Shown: positions 19,244 to 30,014, counted from the stretch's first letter. The stretch is 64,000 nt of DNA from Picochlorum sp. 'celeri' (GCA_010909725.1 JAACMV010000004.1:930001-994000); one strand, 5' to 3'. Program-made: numbers and translations. Notes: a model not told the origin generated them from the sequence alone.

Positions 19244-20650
19244 TTATTCTTCAAATTTTTTAAACAAGATAGAGCTGTTGTGGCCACCGAATCCGAATGA
19301 ATTCGACAGCGCAACATTCACAGTGTGGGCCTGCTGCTCTCGGCCAACCAGAATGTTGAGATTGACATCGTCTTCTGGGTCGTCAAGGTTCAAATTCGGA
19401 TGCAGTCGATCTCTTCTGATTGCTTCTACGACAGCAACGGCTTCTACTGCACCTGCTCCACCGAGCAAATGTCCTATCATTGATTTGGTCGAGTTGATTC
19501 TGACATTCTCATGTCCCAAGACGGATGTGATGGCTCTGTACTCTGCCATATCTCCTGCTGGAGTTGAGGTTCCGTGTGCATTCACATAATCAACGTCCGT
19601 TGGATTGATTCGTGCATTCTCCAAAGACTTTTTGATGCAGGATATGACTCCCTTGCCTTCTGGATCTGGGTCTGAAATGTGATGCGCATCACAGGTGAAG
19701 GCTCCTCCGATAAACTCTGCCAGAATGGGGGCTCCTCGAGCCTTTGCATGCTCCAACTCCTCCAACGCCAGGACACCAGCTCCTTCACCCATCACAAACC
19801 CATCGCGGTTCTTATCCCAAGGTCGAGACGCCGCTGCAGGATCATCATTGCGCTTACTCAACGCTTTGCATGCTATAAAGCCACCAATACCTGAAGGAAT
19901 CACAGCTGCGTCAGCCCCTCCAGCCAACATGAGGTTCGCTTCTCCTCTCCTAATATGCTCCGCTGCCTGCATAATACAATAATTTCCTGTCGCACATGCG
20001 GTCGAGATGGAATAATTTGGTCCCATGAATCCGAGATCGATGGCCAACATGGCTCCCCCCATGTTTGAAATCGCAAAGGGAATGCAGAATGGATTCATCT
20101 TTCTATGGCCACTCTTTGCGAGGGCTTCTGCAGCTGTACTAAACGTCATCAGGCCACCCATTGCTGTTCCAATCAATATCCCACACTTTGTCTTATCCAA
20201 CGTGTCATCATCCTCCCACGACACCCCTGCCGCTTCCAGTGCTTTTTTCCCAGCAACCTGGAGGTACAGCATAACTTTATCCTGCCTCTTGACCCACTTT
20301 TTCTGAACATATCCTGACGCATCAAACGATTTAATCTCCCCAGCGATTTTTGTGCTAAAATCAGATGCATCAAAAGACTCTATCGTGCTAATCCCGCTCT
20401 TACCGGCAAGCAAATTCGAATAAAATTCATCCGTGTCATGCCCCAGACTGCTAACGACTCCCTGCCCAGTGACAACAACCCTTCTCGCTGCTCCTTTTCC
20501 ATATGGAGGCGCTGATGAATCATTTGATGCCCTGGGAGTGACAATGTAGCGTGTTCTTCTATGCCGTGTCGTTCCAGTTGGCGAAACGAATCCTTTCGTC
20601 GCACTCCGCTGTAAGGTTCCGCAGAGATCCATTCTGCTGCTATGTGACAT
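19244..20650 (-). CDS. KAS2: 3-ketoacyl-ACP synthase II (FabF), plastid
   Basis: Condensing enzyme of plastid fatty-acid synthesis, which extends palmitoyl-ACP. The 468 residues have no intron. Catalytic triad: Cys in STACATGNYCIMQAA, His in NAHGTSTPAGD and His in KSMIGHLLGGAGAVEA. The C-terminus has the family GFGGHNSSILF. About 50 residues of Arg/Ser/Thr-rich transit peptide precede VVVTGQGVVSSLG. KAS I and KAS II are close; the FabF-type sequence around FSTKIAGEIKSFD and the length favour KAS II. On the same strand just upstream of pTAC14 (52 bp), but a shared transcript is not expected in this lineage. Confidence 0.93.
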   Translation of the reverse strand: MSHSSRMDLCGTLQRSATKGFVSPTGTTRHRRTRYIVTPRASNDSSAPPYGKGAARRVVVTGQGVVSSLGHDTDEFYSNLLAGKSGISTIESFDASDFSTKIAGEIKSFDASGYVQKKWVKRQDKVMLYLQVAGKKALEAAGVSWEDDDTLDKTKCGILIGTAMGGLMTFSTAAEALAKSGHRKMNPFCIPFAISNMGGAMLAIDLGFMGPNYSISTACATGNYCIMQAAEHIRRGEANLMLAGGADAAVIPSGIGGFIACKALSKRNDDPAAASRPWDKNRDGFVMGEGAGVLALEELEHAKARGAPILAEFIGGAFTCDAHHISDPDPEGKGVISCIKKSLENARINPTDVDYVNAHGTSTPAGDMAEYRAITSVLGHENVRINSTKSMIGHLLGGAGAVEAVAVVEAIRRDRLHPNLNLDDPEDDVNLNILVGREQQAHTVNVALSNSFGFGGHNSSILFKKFEE

Positions 20651-21050
20651 GTACGTTCTGCATACACATATTCATGGTGAGATGAATTCAATCGATTCTC
20701 GAATGGCCCCATTCCTGCTCTCTGAGACATGGCGCTGCGGCTGTTCAAACAGACTCTACACACCTCTATACCGAGTATACTTTGAGATCGTACTGAAAAC
20801 TACAAAATCTATTGACAATGGATGGTTCTTGGTGTGGGACGATGCGCTTCAGGAGCTAGATTTGGATATGTTTTAAGATTTGTAGGTCATTGACCATGAA
20901 AGAGGATGGTTGATGGGAGTACTCTTGTCTGGTTGGGAGCGTTGATGGCGGTCACGTCGTGCTGCATGGATGGGCATTAAATCATCGTGCATTCTAGTGT
21001 ATGTACACGTGTCGTATGTTTGATTGAATTATTACACGGCATTGGTGGGT
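20651..21050. other. divergent spacer, KAS II / SET-protein gene
   Basis: About 400 bp between divergent starts. A short frame at 20649-20876 has no homology or coding character that I can see. No repeats or RNA genes seen. Confidence 0.4.
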
Positions 21051-22457
21051 ATGATGGCTGTAAAGGTCGATCGGATGGGGATGCAACGACATGCTTCTTT
21101 GTGTCGTACGTCTTTGCATCCTGCGTTGATCATTGGGCATGGTATTGGTGGCAGAGAGGTGACATATAGAAGAGTGCATGCAATGTCGAGGGCCGTGCGA
21201 GTTGAGAGCAGCAGCAGCGTGTACCTGGACTGGGCCCTGGAGAAGGGGGTGTCGTTTCAAAAGGTGACGCAGGATGTGATTGGGGGTATGCGAGGGATGG
21301 TGGCTGTTGAAGATGTTGGGAAAGGAGAGATTTTTGTAGAGCTACCGAGGTCTGCTGCGCTTGTTGTTGATCCATTGGAGAAGTGTCCTTGTAGTGAGTT
21401 TGTGGATGCTGGGTATTATAAAGCATGCTCGTGGTATGTAAAAATGTCCATCTTGTTGCTGTGGGAGAGGCAGAAAGGGGCGTCTTCGAGAATATATGGA
21501 TATATAGCTCAATTACCGTCGAGTATTGATACTCCTGTTCGTTGGAGTGAGGAAGAAGTAGACCAATTGCAATCAGCTAGATTGAAACAGGCTGTTCTGG
21601 AGCAAAAAGAGGAATGGTCTGCTGCGTACAAAGAGTTTCAGAAGAATAGAGTGGAGAATGTCACAGAGGTGACGTATGATGATTTTGTATGGGCCATGGA
21701 AAATGTGAGGAGTAGGTCGTTCAGTGGACCGTATGCTGGGTCTCCAATTAGAGAGCGACTCACCATGGCTGGTATGCTTGCCGTTGTGGGTGGTGGATAT
21801 GCGTTTTTGTCTCATATTCCTTTAGAATCTGTGTTGAATGCTGGAATAGCGGTGGCGTGTTTTAATCTCGTGTATGATGTGGTACTCTCATCCAGGCTGA
21901 AATGGTTTGCCATGTGCCCAGTGATTGACAGTTTGAATCACAGTGGGAATGTGACGAGCTCGATCGAGTACGAGTATTTCAAAGATACATTCGTTGTATC
22001 AACAGAGTCTTCGTATGAGAAGGGGCAGCAGATATTTATTTCGTATGGGAAGAAGACAAATGAGCAACTGATGCAGTATTATGGGTTTATTCTGAAGGAT
22101 AATCCGCATGATGTGTATACTGTTGTAGCCACTGTGAATGGAGTCGAAGTTCCATTGTCGATTACGCAGAATGGGCAACTTGCTGAGGAGACGATGACGA
22201 TGCTGGAAGGGAATGATGAGGTGAGGAAAGGTGTGTATGGAAGTTTCTCAGATGCTGTCAATGCTGCCCTCATTGATGCCGTCAGACAAGAATTAGATAG
22301 AAAGCAGACATCGCTTGCAGACGATGATCGGCTGTGTAATTCACCTGGAATGGTGAAAAGTGTTAGGCAACAGATTGCTCTTGATTTTCGAATGTCTCAA
22401 AAGACCATGTTGACCAAGGCATTGACACTTGCTGAGAAGAGGCAGAAAAAGCGGTGA
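21051..22457 (+). CDS. SET-domain protein, Rubisco LSMT-like
   Basis: Protein-lysine methyltransferase of the LSMT/SETD group; members methylate chloroplast proteins such as Rubisco large subunit or aldolase, or histidine in actin (SETD3). The start at 21051 gives 468 residues, no intron. The SET core is intact: RGMVAVEDVGKGEIFVELP near residue 80, CPVIDSLNHSGNVTSSIEYE with the SAM-binding NHS, and the catalytic tyrosine region FISYGKKTNEQLMQYYGF. The first ~50 residues look like a transit peptide. The helical insert of the SET domain carries an unusually hydrophobic stretch of about 45 residues (AGMLAVVGGGYAFL, then LNAGIAVACFNLVYDVV), enough for one or two membrane contacts. Substrate unknown. 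Confidence 0.85.
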   Translation: MMAVKVDRMGMQRHASLCRTSLHPALIIGHGIGGREVTYRRVHAMSRAVRVESSSSVYLDWALEKGVSFQKVTQDVIGGMRGMVAVEDVGKGEIFVELPRSAALVVDPLEKCPCSEFVDAGYYKACSWYVKMSILLLWERQKGASSRIYGYIAQLPSSIDTPVRWSEEEVDQLQSARLKQAVLEQKEEWSAAYKEFQKNRVENVTEVTYDDFVWAMENVRSRSFSGPYAGSPIRERLTMAGMLAVVGGGYAFLSHIPLESVLNAGIAVACFNLVYDVVLSSRLKWFAMCPVIDSLNHSGNVTSSIEYEYFKDTFVVSTESSYEKGQQIFISYGKKTNEQLMQYYGFILKDNPHDVYTVVATVNGVEVPLSITQNGQLAEETMTMLEGNDEVRKGVYGSFSDAVNAALIDAVRQELDRKQTSLADDDRLCNSPGMVKSVRQQIALDFRMSQKTMLTKALTLAEKRQKKR

Positions 22458-22489
22458 CTACAAATGTAATGCTCTTTAATAGGATTGAC

Positions 22490-22506
22490 TTTTACAAGGT
22501 GTAAAA
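22490..22506. terminator. symmetrical poly(A)-signal hairpin between two convergent genes
   Basis: TTTTACA at 22490-22496 and TGTAAAA at 22500-22506 form an inverted repeat with a 3-nt spacer. Each strand therefore reads TGTAA, the chlorophyte poly(A) signal, once in its own direction. The site sits 33 nt after the SET-gene stop and 117 nt past the H+-ATPase stop. A further TGTAA lies at 22464-22468 on the plus strand. Function is inferred from motif and position. Confidence 0.5.
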
Positions 22507-22622
22507 AATACCTATGCAATCATGTAAGACAAAGATATCTGACGACTGGGTGCTACGGATACCAATCTGGCATCACAAAATGCATCTGACTGTTGAATTC
22601 CAGAAAATTGTATCATCTGCGA

Positions 22623-25600
22623 TTACTTTTGGCTGACCCTTACAACGGAAGCACGCGACAACAGGCTTCCTGGTGACTGGATCTGACCACCAACTCCTGG
22701 AACTCCGCCAGAAACATATCCACCGGCAGAAATGCGCCCAGACAGGCGAGCAACGCTGACACGCGACATGGATGATCTGTTGACGCCAATACCTGCGTTG
22801 GATCCAATGTGCTCTCCCTGAAGGTTGAAGAAAGTCTGGTACAAAGATTGCTGGCGAATGCCTTCCTCGTTGAGGATGTAGTGCATGGCCCACTTGATTG
22901 GATCCAATCCAAAGTACCAAATTGCTGCCCAAATCCATGCGGCCACAGCATAGTATGTGCATCCAATCACGGAGGCGGTAGATACTGCCTCTGTTCCAGC
23001 AAATGGAACTTCACGGGAATTGAAGAATGGATTGAATCCACCAGATGACAGGGTGCAGAATTGGCAGTCCTCAACTGGGTTGGGTGGGAATGTATATCCA
23101 TTGAATCCAAACACAGAAATCAGAGTAGCGCAGAACTGTGCTGCAAAGAATGCAATATATGTCCAGGATCCAGCGCGAGAGAACAACGAGAACGCTGCTG
23201 TACGCACAACAAAGACGAGAGCTTGTCCTGAAATAGATACCTGAAGGTACAATGCAGCCCTGGACATGGCTCCACGGACATACCTCTGCTCCACCACGCA
23301 CTGGTCCAAGGCAAGAATTTCTCCATAACCGGCATTCAATTGCGCTTCGGTCAGATCGTAAATCTGTGAAATTGGCGTGTCATCAGTGATTTGCGCATCG
23401 TTTCTGTCATTATAGTTGGGAATTCCAGAGGTCTGGCACCACTCTGTGACAGAGTTCTTTCGCTCATCCAATGAGAACATACCGAGCTTATCCTCGAAGA
23501 ATGTCATATGCGTAAGCACATAGTAGAATACCCACGATGACAATGTGAGGTACAAGCCGTAGACAATTCCTGTTGTGAAGATGGAGAACAGGTTCCAACG
23601 ATTGGGTACATGGGATGGAACAACTCTATCCTTTGACAATGCAATCATGGCTCCATCGTTGAACACAGCCAACAGCACAATCAAAATAGTTGGGAAGAAC
23701 CAATCATAGATCACTGTGAGAAGACCAAACGTGAACGAGATACGGAATGTCATTGCAACAGTGTATCTGGCATATGTGGTCATGCGCTGGAAAATCTTTC
23801 TAGCACCAATCACAGCACCAACAATAGTGAAAAGACCTGGTTCAGTGAGCACAATATCTGCGGCACCGCGTGCAGCATCAGTTGCACCGGCAACAGCAAT
23901 ACCAACATTGGCCTTTTTCAATGCTGGAGCGTCATTGACACCATCTCCTGTCATTCCAAGCATATGTCCTCTCTCCTGCAACATTTTCACAATCATATGC
24001 TTATGCTCAGGGAACACCTCTGCGAACCCATCAGCCTCTTCAACCAAATCCTCCACACTGGCATGGCCTTCCACAAGTCCAAACCCTTGCTTTGCCTTCA
24101 ACAAAGCCTCTGTGGTAAACATATTTGTTCCCAATCCCAACTGCTTTGCTGTTTCCTTACCAATCAGCAACTGATCTCCAGTCACCATCTTCACCTGAAT
24201 GCCCATAACCAAACATCTTTCAATGGTTTCTTTGGTATCATGACGTGGAGGATCAAACAGTGGCACAAGACCAACCATTTGCCAGGATGGTGTTCCCTCT
24301 CCCTCGGAAATAGCAATACCCAATGCACGATATCCTCTTCCAGCGTACTCGTTAATCTTCTTTGTGCACTCTGCCTCAATATCGCTCGCATTTCTTGCGT
24401 TACGCACAACCACCTGAGGAGCTCCCTTCATCACCTGGAAGTATCTTCCAGTCTCATTCTCCACCAAATGGGCAATAGTATACTTATCCGTTGGGTTAAA
24501 TGGAACATACTTCTTCAACGTGTAAAGTTCCTTGATAGAATCTCTCTCAGCATAGGATTCGAAGAGCACCATATCAATAGGCTCTTCAGTCACTGTATTG
24601 GCAGACAGAGCACCATACTTGAGAATATCTTCAATCGTAAAGTCTCCCTCAGGATGACAGGTTGCCACATCTACAGTCAATTTATTGAGAGTGAGTGTTC
24701 CTGTCTTATCAGAGCACAGAATATCCATTCCAGCCATTTCCTCCACAGCAGACATGCGGGACACAATAGCACCATCCTTGGCCAGCTTGAATGCTCCCAA
24801 GGCCAATGTCACAGACAACACTGTCGGCATGGCAATTGGAATACCTCCAACAATGATGACCAAAATATTCGTGAGGATTGGACAGTATCCCTCTCCACCA
24901 TAGCAAGAGTGATCATAGACACCAAATCCAACACCAATTTCAATCACAACCCAGACTCCAATCGTAAGCAAACAAATAGCTCCAATCTTTGTCATGATAA
25001 TTTGAAGGTTGGCAACGTTATCAGAAGCTCCAAGCAGAGCAGCGGCTCTTCCGAAGAAGGTATCCATACCAGTTGCATAGACAACACAGTGACGCTCTCC
25101 TTGCTTGATGGTGGATCCAGAGAAACACACATCTCCAGAATACTTCTTCACCGGAAGAGATTCACCAGTCAAAGCTGCCTGGTCGCACTGCAATGGTGTC
25201 TCAAGCTCTGGACTCGCAGCACCTTCATCAAGAATCTTCACATCAGCGGGCACAATATCTCCCAATCTGATGACCACGATATCTCCTGGAACAAGATCCT
25301 GCGCTTCCACTGTTTTCGGTTCTCCATCTCGAATAACCTTTGCTTTCGGCGCCAATGCTGATGTCAACGCCTTGATAGCTTTGTCAGCATTCGACTCCTC
25401 AACAAAAGAAATGGTTGCATTGACAAGCAACAATGCCACAATCAATGCAAAGTCAGCATAATCAAGCAATGCAATAGCAATAATCGCTGCTGCTTCCATA
25501 GCCCACGACAATGGATTCCACATATACCCGAGGTAAATAAACAGAGGATTTCTGCTGGACTCTGGCAACTTGTTTGGACCATACTCTTCCAACCTCTTTG

Positions 25601-25986
25601 CAGCCTCTTCGCTGCTCAGTCCCTTCTCATCACACTTGAGCAACTCGAACGCCCTCTGTTCAGACACGTCCTTGAAATCGACCTCATCTCCCTGATCCAC
25701 ATCCACATTGACATCTACATATATATAGCATTATCATTGTCAGCATCATTGACTCGTGATCCTTCGCCGTCATTTGAGGGCACATAAGAAGAAAAAAAGG
25801 ACCAAGGGAAAATATTCCATAAAAAAGATACCCCCCATCGCACCCCACCCTCGACCGTACACCAGACACCCACGAGGGCAAGCGTCCCTCCGCAGCCTCC
25901 AGTTGATCGATTCGTCAAACATCGTCTCCATAGGCTATCACTAACAACAAAAGACACCCAAACAACAGCGCACCTTTGCTCGACAT
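22623..25986 (-). CDS. PMA1: plasma-membrane H+-ATPase, P-type (P3A)
   Basis: Proton pump that energises the plasma membrane. Exon 1 is 13 nt (25974-25986, MSSK plus one base), then a 259-nt intron (25715-25973, GTGCGC...TATGTAG), then exon 2 22623-25714; product 1034 residues. The join gives [18 protein letters not shown] in frame; without it no ATG is available. P-type landmarks: phosphorylated Asp in [28 protein letters not shown], and [11 protein letters not shown]. Around ten membrane spans. A long extracytoplasmic loop (about residues 780-860) is rich in Asp, Asn and Thr. The tail is Ser-rich ([15 protein letters not shown]) and lacks the plant penultimate-Thr 14-3-3 motif, so regulation should differ from that of plant pumps. 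Confidence 0.95.
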
Positions 25987-26461
25987 TGTCTCACACTGGT
26001 CTGCAGTGCTGACCCCGATTCGCAAAGTCTACGTTGCAAACGTCCCTGTAACAACACAATCCCATGCGATGGTAATGTAAATAAGTGATACGTATGCAGA
26101 GCAATCGACACCAGATAAGACGGAGTAAACCGAAACAAATCAACCGTCAGAATTGGGATTCGAGGGAATCGGGAAAGAAGCGGGGAGCCAGAGAATTTAT
26201 TCCATCATACCTGGTAGACCACACAGTTGTACCGATTTTAACTATTACCAATAATAATACATACAGTAGGTTGGACAAAGCTATTCTTTCGGGATTAGGT
26301 TTTTGGCAGAAACACGGGGTTGCCCGCTCCATTGGAACGGCTCCAAGGTTGACAGAGATCTCTCTCGAGGATGAGGAGATGATCAGGAGGACGCGGGTGT
26401 ATCTCATTAGTAAAATGAGCATGGTTACATGGTGACGTGCATATCGCTATTGGTACTAGAC
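25987..26461. other. spacer between H+-ATPase start and catalase end
   Basis: About 475 bp. It contains a possible small frame on the plus strand (26094-26435, listed separately), which is also open on the minus strand. A TTACA at 26424-26428 gives catalase a TGTAA about 35 nt past its stop. No other feature seen. Confidence 0.4.
26094..26435 (+). CDS. possible small basic protein, unknown
   Basis: ATG 26094 to TGA 26433-26435 gives 113 residues, Arg/Lys/Gln-rich at first, then RLDKAILSGLGFWQKHGVA and LTEISLEDEEMIRRTRVYL. The second half (from 26272) looks more protein-like than the first. The middle contains an AT-rich run ending TACATACAG, which could be an intron 3' end with GTAGAC near 26214 as the 5' site. 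The minus strand is also open here (91 residues). I do not recognise it; it could be noise. Confidence 0.3.
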   Translation: MQSNRHQIRRSKPKQINRQNWDSRESGKKRGAREFIPSYLVDHTVVPILTITNNNTYSRLDKAILSGLGFWQKHGVARSIGTAPRLTEISLEDEEMIRRTRVYLISKMSMVTW

Positions 26462-28265
26462 TCACAAGGCTCCAGCAGATTGGAGTTTTGATGCAACTCG
26501 CCGACCAAGGTCTGCATCACATTGGCTGAGGTATCCCAGCCATACACGCCTGACCTCTTGTGTGGTTCTTGGATCAAGCAACAAGTCACCAGTGAGGCGG
26601 TCAATGAACCTGTCCTGTCGTGCTTTGTCCCATGATCTGAACCTAATACCTGGTTGGGCAAAGTTGTTTTCTTTGGGAATCACGCCCCTCTCTCTGGTGC
26701 CAGAAAGGTTTCTGGATGGGACTGGGAATTGCTCTGCCTGCCTGGCTGGGTCATTTCTGGAGGGGAAGTAGTTCACTTCTTCTTCTCGAATGAGGAAATT
26801 CATGGCTCCGTCGTGATGGTTATTATGGTATGCGGATTTGGGGGCGTTTGGAGGGAGCATGAGGTAATTTCCTCCGAGCCTGTACCGCTGTGCATCATGG
26901 TACGAAAACACCCTTGTCTGCAAAAGTTTGTCATCACTATAGTGCACTCCTGGGACAACGATGGCGGGGCAGAATGCCAGCTGCTCATTTTCAAGGAAGA
27001 AATTGTCCGGGTTTCTGTTCAAGACCATTCGTCCGACTGGCTGAAGAGGGAAGATATCCTCTGGCCACGTCTTTGTCACATCCAATGGGTCAAAATCAAA
27101 CTTGTTCTCATCCTTTGGATCCATAACTTGAATGAACAGTCTCCACTCGGGGTAATCTCCAGCAGCAATTGCATCATACAAATCTTGTGTGGCATGGCTG
27201 TGGTTCTTTCCACCAACAAGAACAGCATCGTCATCCAACAGTGACTTGACACCACATGTTGGCTTCCAATGGAACTTGACATACGTCTCCTTCCCTTCCT
27301 TGTTCACCATGACAAATGTATGCACACCAAATCCTTCCATATGTCTGTAATTCAGTGGAATACCGACATCATCAAGAAGGAATGTAAACATGTGCATGGA
27401 CTCTGGAAAGTGTGAGAAAAAGTCGGCAATCCTCCACCCCTCTTGAATATGGCTCTTTGGGTTTGGTTTGAGCGAGTGGACCATATCCGGAAACTTCATA
27501 CCATCTCGGATGAAAAACACTGGCATGTTATTCCCAACCAGATCAAAGTTACCCTCTCTGGTGTAAAATTTGACTGCAAATCCTCTTGGGTCACGAATCG
27601 TCTCTGGAGATCCTCTCTCGTGAATGACTGTCGAGAACCGAACAATCACAGGTGTCTGTACTCCTGGTCCTCTCAAAAAGTCAGCACATGTGAGATGACT
27701 GATATCGTGAGTCACTTCAAAAAATCCCTTTGCTGACGCTCCTCGGGCATGGACAACTCGTTCTGGTATCCTCTCTCTGTGAAACTGCACAACGTCGTGT
27801 AAATCATGAAAAGGAAATCATGTAACTAAAAAGAATACAGATGTGAATGAACGTACGTTGGCCAATTTCTCCATCAGCTGATAATCTTCCATCAAAATGG
27901 GACCTCGAACTCCCACCGTTGCTGAGTTATTGTTATTCCACACGGGAGCACCATGGTTATTGGTCCACTGAGTGCTATTAAACTCGGAATTCGCAGTAAA
28001 CTGCAGGCAGAGAGTCGCCGTCAGTCGCCATGGAAGAGACAAAGCATATCCGAAACACGTCTGTGTCTGCCATGATCAAACCCAACCCAAACCCGGACAT
28101 ATTCACCACAATTTGGTGTAAAGAAGAGATTGAATGCATAGTAAAGAGGGTGTGGGCAGCATGGCGAACGTTGTTCAATCTCGGTGTCGTCGTCCAACGC
28201 CAGCGTCCCCGCTCTCTCGTCTATTATCCACAGCAATCCAGACAACGTACCTTGTATGGATCCAT
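26462..28265 (-). CDS. CAT: catalase, plant type
   Basis: Haem catalase that removes hydrogen peroxide, normally in peroxisomes. Three exons: 28251-28265 (MDPYK), 27857-28000, 26462-27784; introns are 250 nt (28001-28250) and 72 nt (27785-27856), both starting GTACGT. The 493-residue product is close to the 492 of land-plant catalases. Active-site His lies in [16 protein letters not shown], Asn in [14 protein letters not shown], and the haem-ligand Tyr in [14 protein letters not shown]. The N-terminal [19 protein letters not shown] is almost the plant sequence. The C-terminus (KLQSAGAL) has no SKL; plant catalases use an internal signal near the end. The five-codon first exon followed by a long first intron parallels the adjacent H+-ATPase gene. 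Confidence 0.97.
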
Positions 28266-28659
28266 GGTGATGTTTTTAATGGATTAAATTCTGTTTGTCG
28301 GAACCAATAGGTGCCGTATGTGTCATCATGGATCATCCCCAAACAGACAGGCATGGGTTTTGTTAAGGGTCCGGTCGTTTGTGGAGTTTGATGGGTGACA
28401 ATTGGTTGCTATCAAGAGGAATGAGTTTGGTACGAATCCATGGGCATAGTGGGATGAGCATAGCCAAAATATAAATCATTATGGGGGATGAGGATGAAAG
28501 AAAGAGGAAGAGAGGGAATGGAGGTGGACAGAGTCGGGTGCGTGGACTGCATGTGGCATGCTTTTTTTTAATGTCTTCAATCGTTCGATTCCTTGATACA
28601 ACGATGAATGCATCAGACTGCAGTCATATTAAATGTATATACATGTGATTTAAAAACCT
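28266..28659. other. divergent spacer, catalase / TRM8
   Basis: About 390 bp between divergent starts. G-rich on the plus strand near 28485-28540 (GGAAGAGAGGGAATGGAGG). No gene, repeat or known motif seen. Confidence 0.4.
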
Positions 28660-29494
28660 ATGATGGCCGTATTGTGTGCGCAGGATGAGAAGAACATGGA
28701 TGGAAAGGATATTGTCAAGCTTCCCAGGAAAGGCAAGTATAGACAGCGTGCTCACAGCAATCCATTACTGGATGTGCATTTTGATGTTCCAACAAAGCCA
28801 TCTGATGTAGATTGGTGCGTCTCATAATGTATGCATGGTCAACAGCAACCGTGATTGTGGTGAATGATTGTCAGCATTATGCAGGTCTACATACTTTCCT
28901 GAACTGTATGCTCAGGCTGCAGAAAAGCAACAGCCTCCACCACGCGTCGATTTTGTGGATGTAGGGTGCGGTTTCGGAGGTATGACGATAAAATTAGCAG
29001 AAGAGTTTCCTGATAAGCTGGTTGTGGGGATGGAGATTCGGCAAAAGGTGTCAGAATATGTGAAGCAGCGGATTCTTGCCCTACGGAAACGAGAGCCTGG
29101 CAAATATACGAATGCTGCCTCCATTCGTAGTAATACTATGAAGCATCTCGTGCAGTATTTTGAAAAGGGACAGCTGGAAAAGATGTTTTTCCTGTTTCCA
29201 GATCCTCATTTTAAAACATCAAACCATAGGAGAAGAATTATTCAAACAACTCTGTTGGATGAATACGCATATCTTCTCAAATCAGGAGGTATATTGTATA
29301 CGATTACCGATGTAGAAGATTTGGCGTGCTGGATGAGAGAGCGTTTGGAGCAGCATCCATTGTTTGAGAGAATTCCTGATGATGAGCTGGCCAAAGATCC
29401 CGTGGCAACGTTTATAGAGACTGTGACTGAAGAAGGTAAAAAGGTAAAGACGAATGGTGGCTCGACATGGAAGGCGATTTTCAGAAGAGTATGA
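28660..29494 (+). CDS. TRM8: tRNA (guanine-N7-)-methyltransferase, METTL1/Trm8
   Basis: Catalytic subunit that makes m7G46 in tRNA, normally with Trm82/WDR4. Exons 28660-28814 and 28885-29494, with a 70-nt intron (GTGCGT...ATGCAG); 254 residues. The join [17 protein letters not shown] restores the eukaryotic motif. Landmarks: [13 protein letters not shown] at the N-terminus, SAM site [20 protein letters not shown], acceptor region [20 protein letters not shown] and YTITDVEDL, and EEGKKV near the end. Two starts are possible: ATG 28660 (chosen, first after an in-frame stop) or ATG 28696, closer to the conserved part. The stop is 18 nt from the convergent small gene. Confidence 0.92.
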
Positions 29495-29512
29495 TGGCGT
29501 GTCATGAGAATG

Positions 29513-29920
29513 TTACTGTTTCTTAAATGAGGAGAGATTCTCGTGGAATTCCTTCTTGAGTCGATCAATATCTGGTTTCATTTCTGAAAATAATGGCTTC
29601 GCTGGCCTTTTCAATCCCAATGCCTGCATGCCATGCATTCATTAACATCATCTTTATGTTGTATTCGAGCTCAAGACGCAAAGAACCTGCAACATACCTC
29701 TTGGATTCCTGCAATGTGACGTAATCCACAAAACCAGAGCGACACCCACCCTATACAAGAATATATGCGGGTAATCTCATCCATGACGCCATCAGCATAT
29801 TCAAATGAATAATGAAACAACAATGGATAGGGTTTGAGTCGTACCGAGAGTTGCAAGGGCGAGGACGAGGGCAACGTCCTCTGCATCTTTAAGCACGTGT
29901 TGGTACCAGGAGGACTGCAT
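29513..29920 (-). CDS. 79-residue single-span membrane protein, unknown
   Basis: Three small exons rebuilt from phase and splice sites: 29845-29920, 29698-29750, 29513-29623; introns are 94 nt (GTACGA...TATAG) and 74 nt (GTATGT...TGCAG). The product starts MQSSWYQHVLKDAEDVALVL, spans a membrane around residues 17-37 (LVLALATLGWVSLWFCGL), then continues HIAGIQEALGLKRPAKPLF and a charged helix (KPDIDRLKKEFHENL). I do not recognise it; the layout resembles small organelle inner-membrane subunits. The two junctions keep one frame across three exons, and the last exon has a normal stop, which argues that the gene is real. Confidence 0.6.
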
Positions 29921-30014
29921 ATATGTTCATCTACATCATTAAATCATACATTTATTTATTACTATACATAATTGTGTTTGAATTTCATGGCTCGCTCTCG
30001 CTATATGGATGGTA

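Noticed and set aside
23964..25361. 465-codon frame on the plus strand
   Set aside because: It is antisense to the H+-ATPase and low in complexity (Ser/His-rich); a codon-bias shadow.
28001..28250. 85-codon and 74-codon frames inside catalase intron 1
   Set aside because: No homology, overlapping on both strands, inside a splice-bounded intron.
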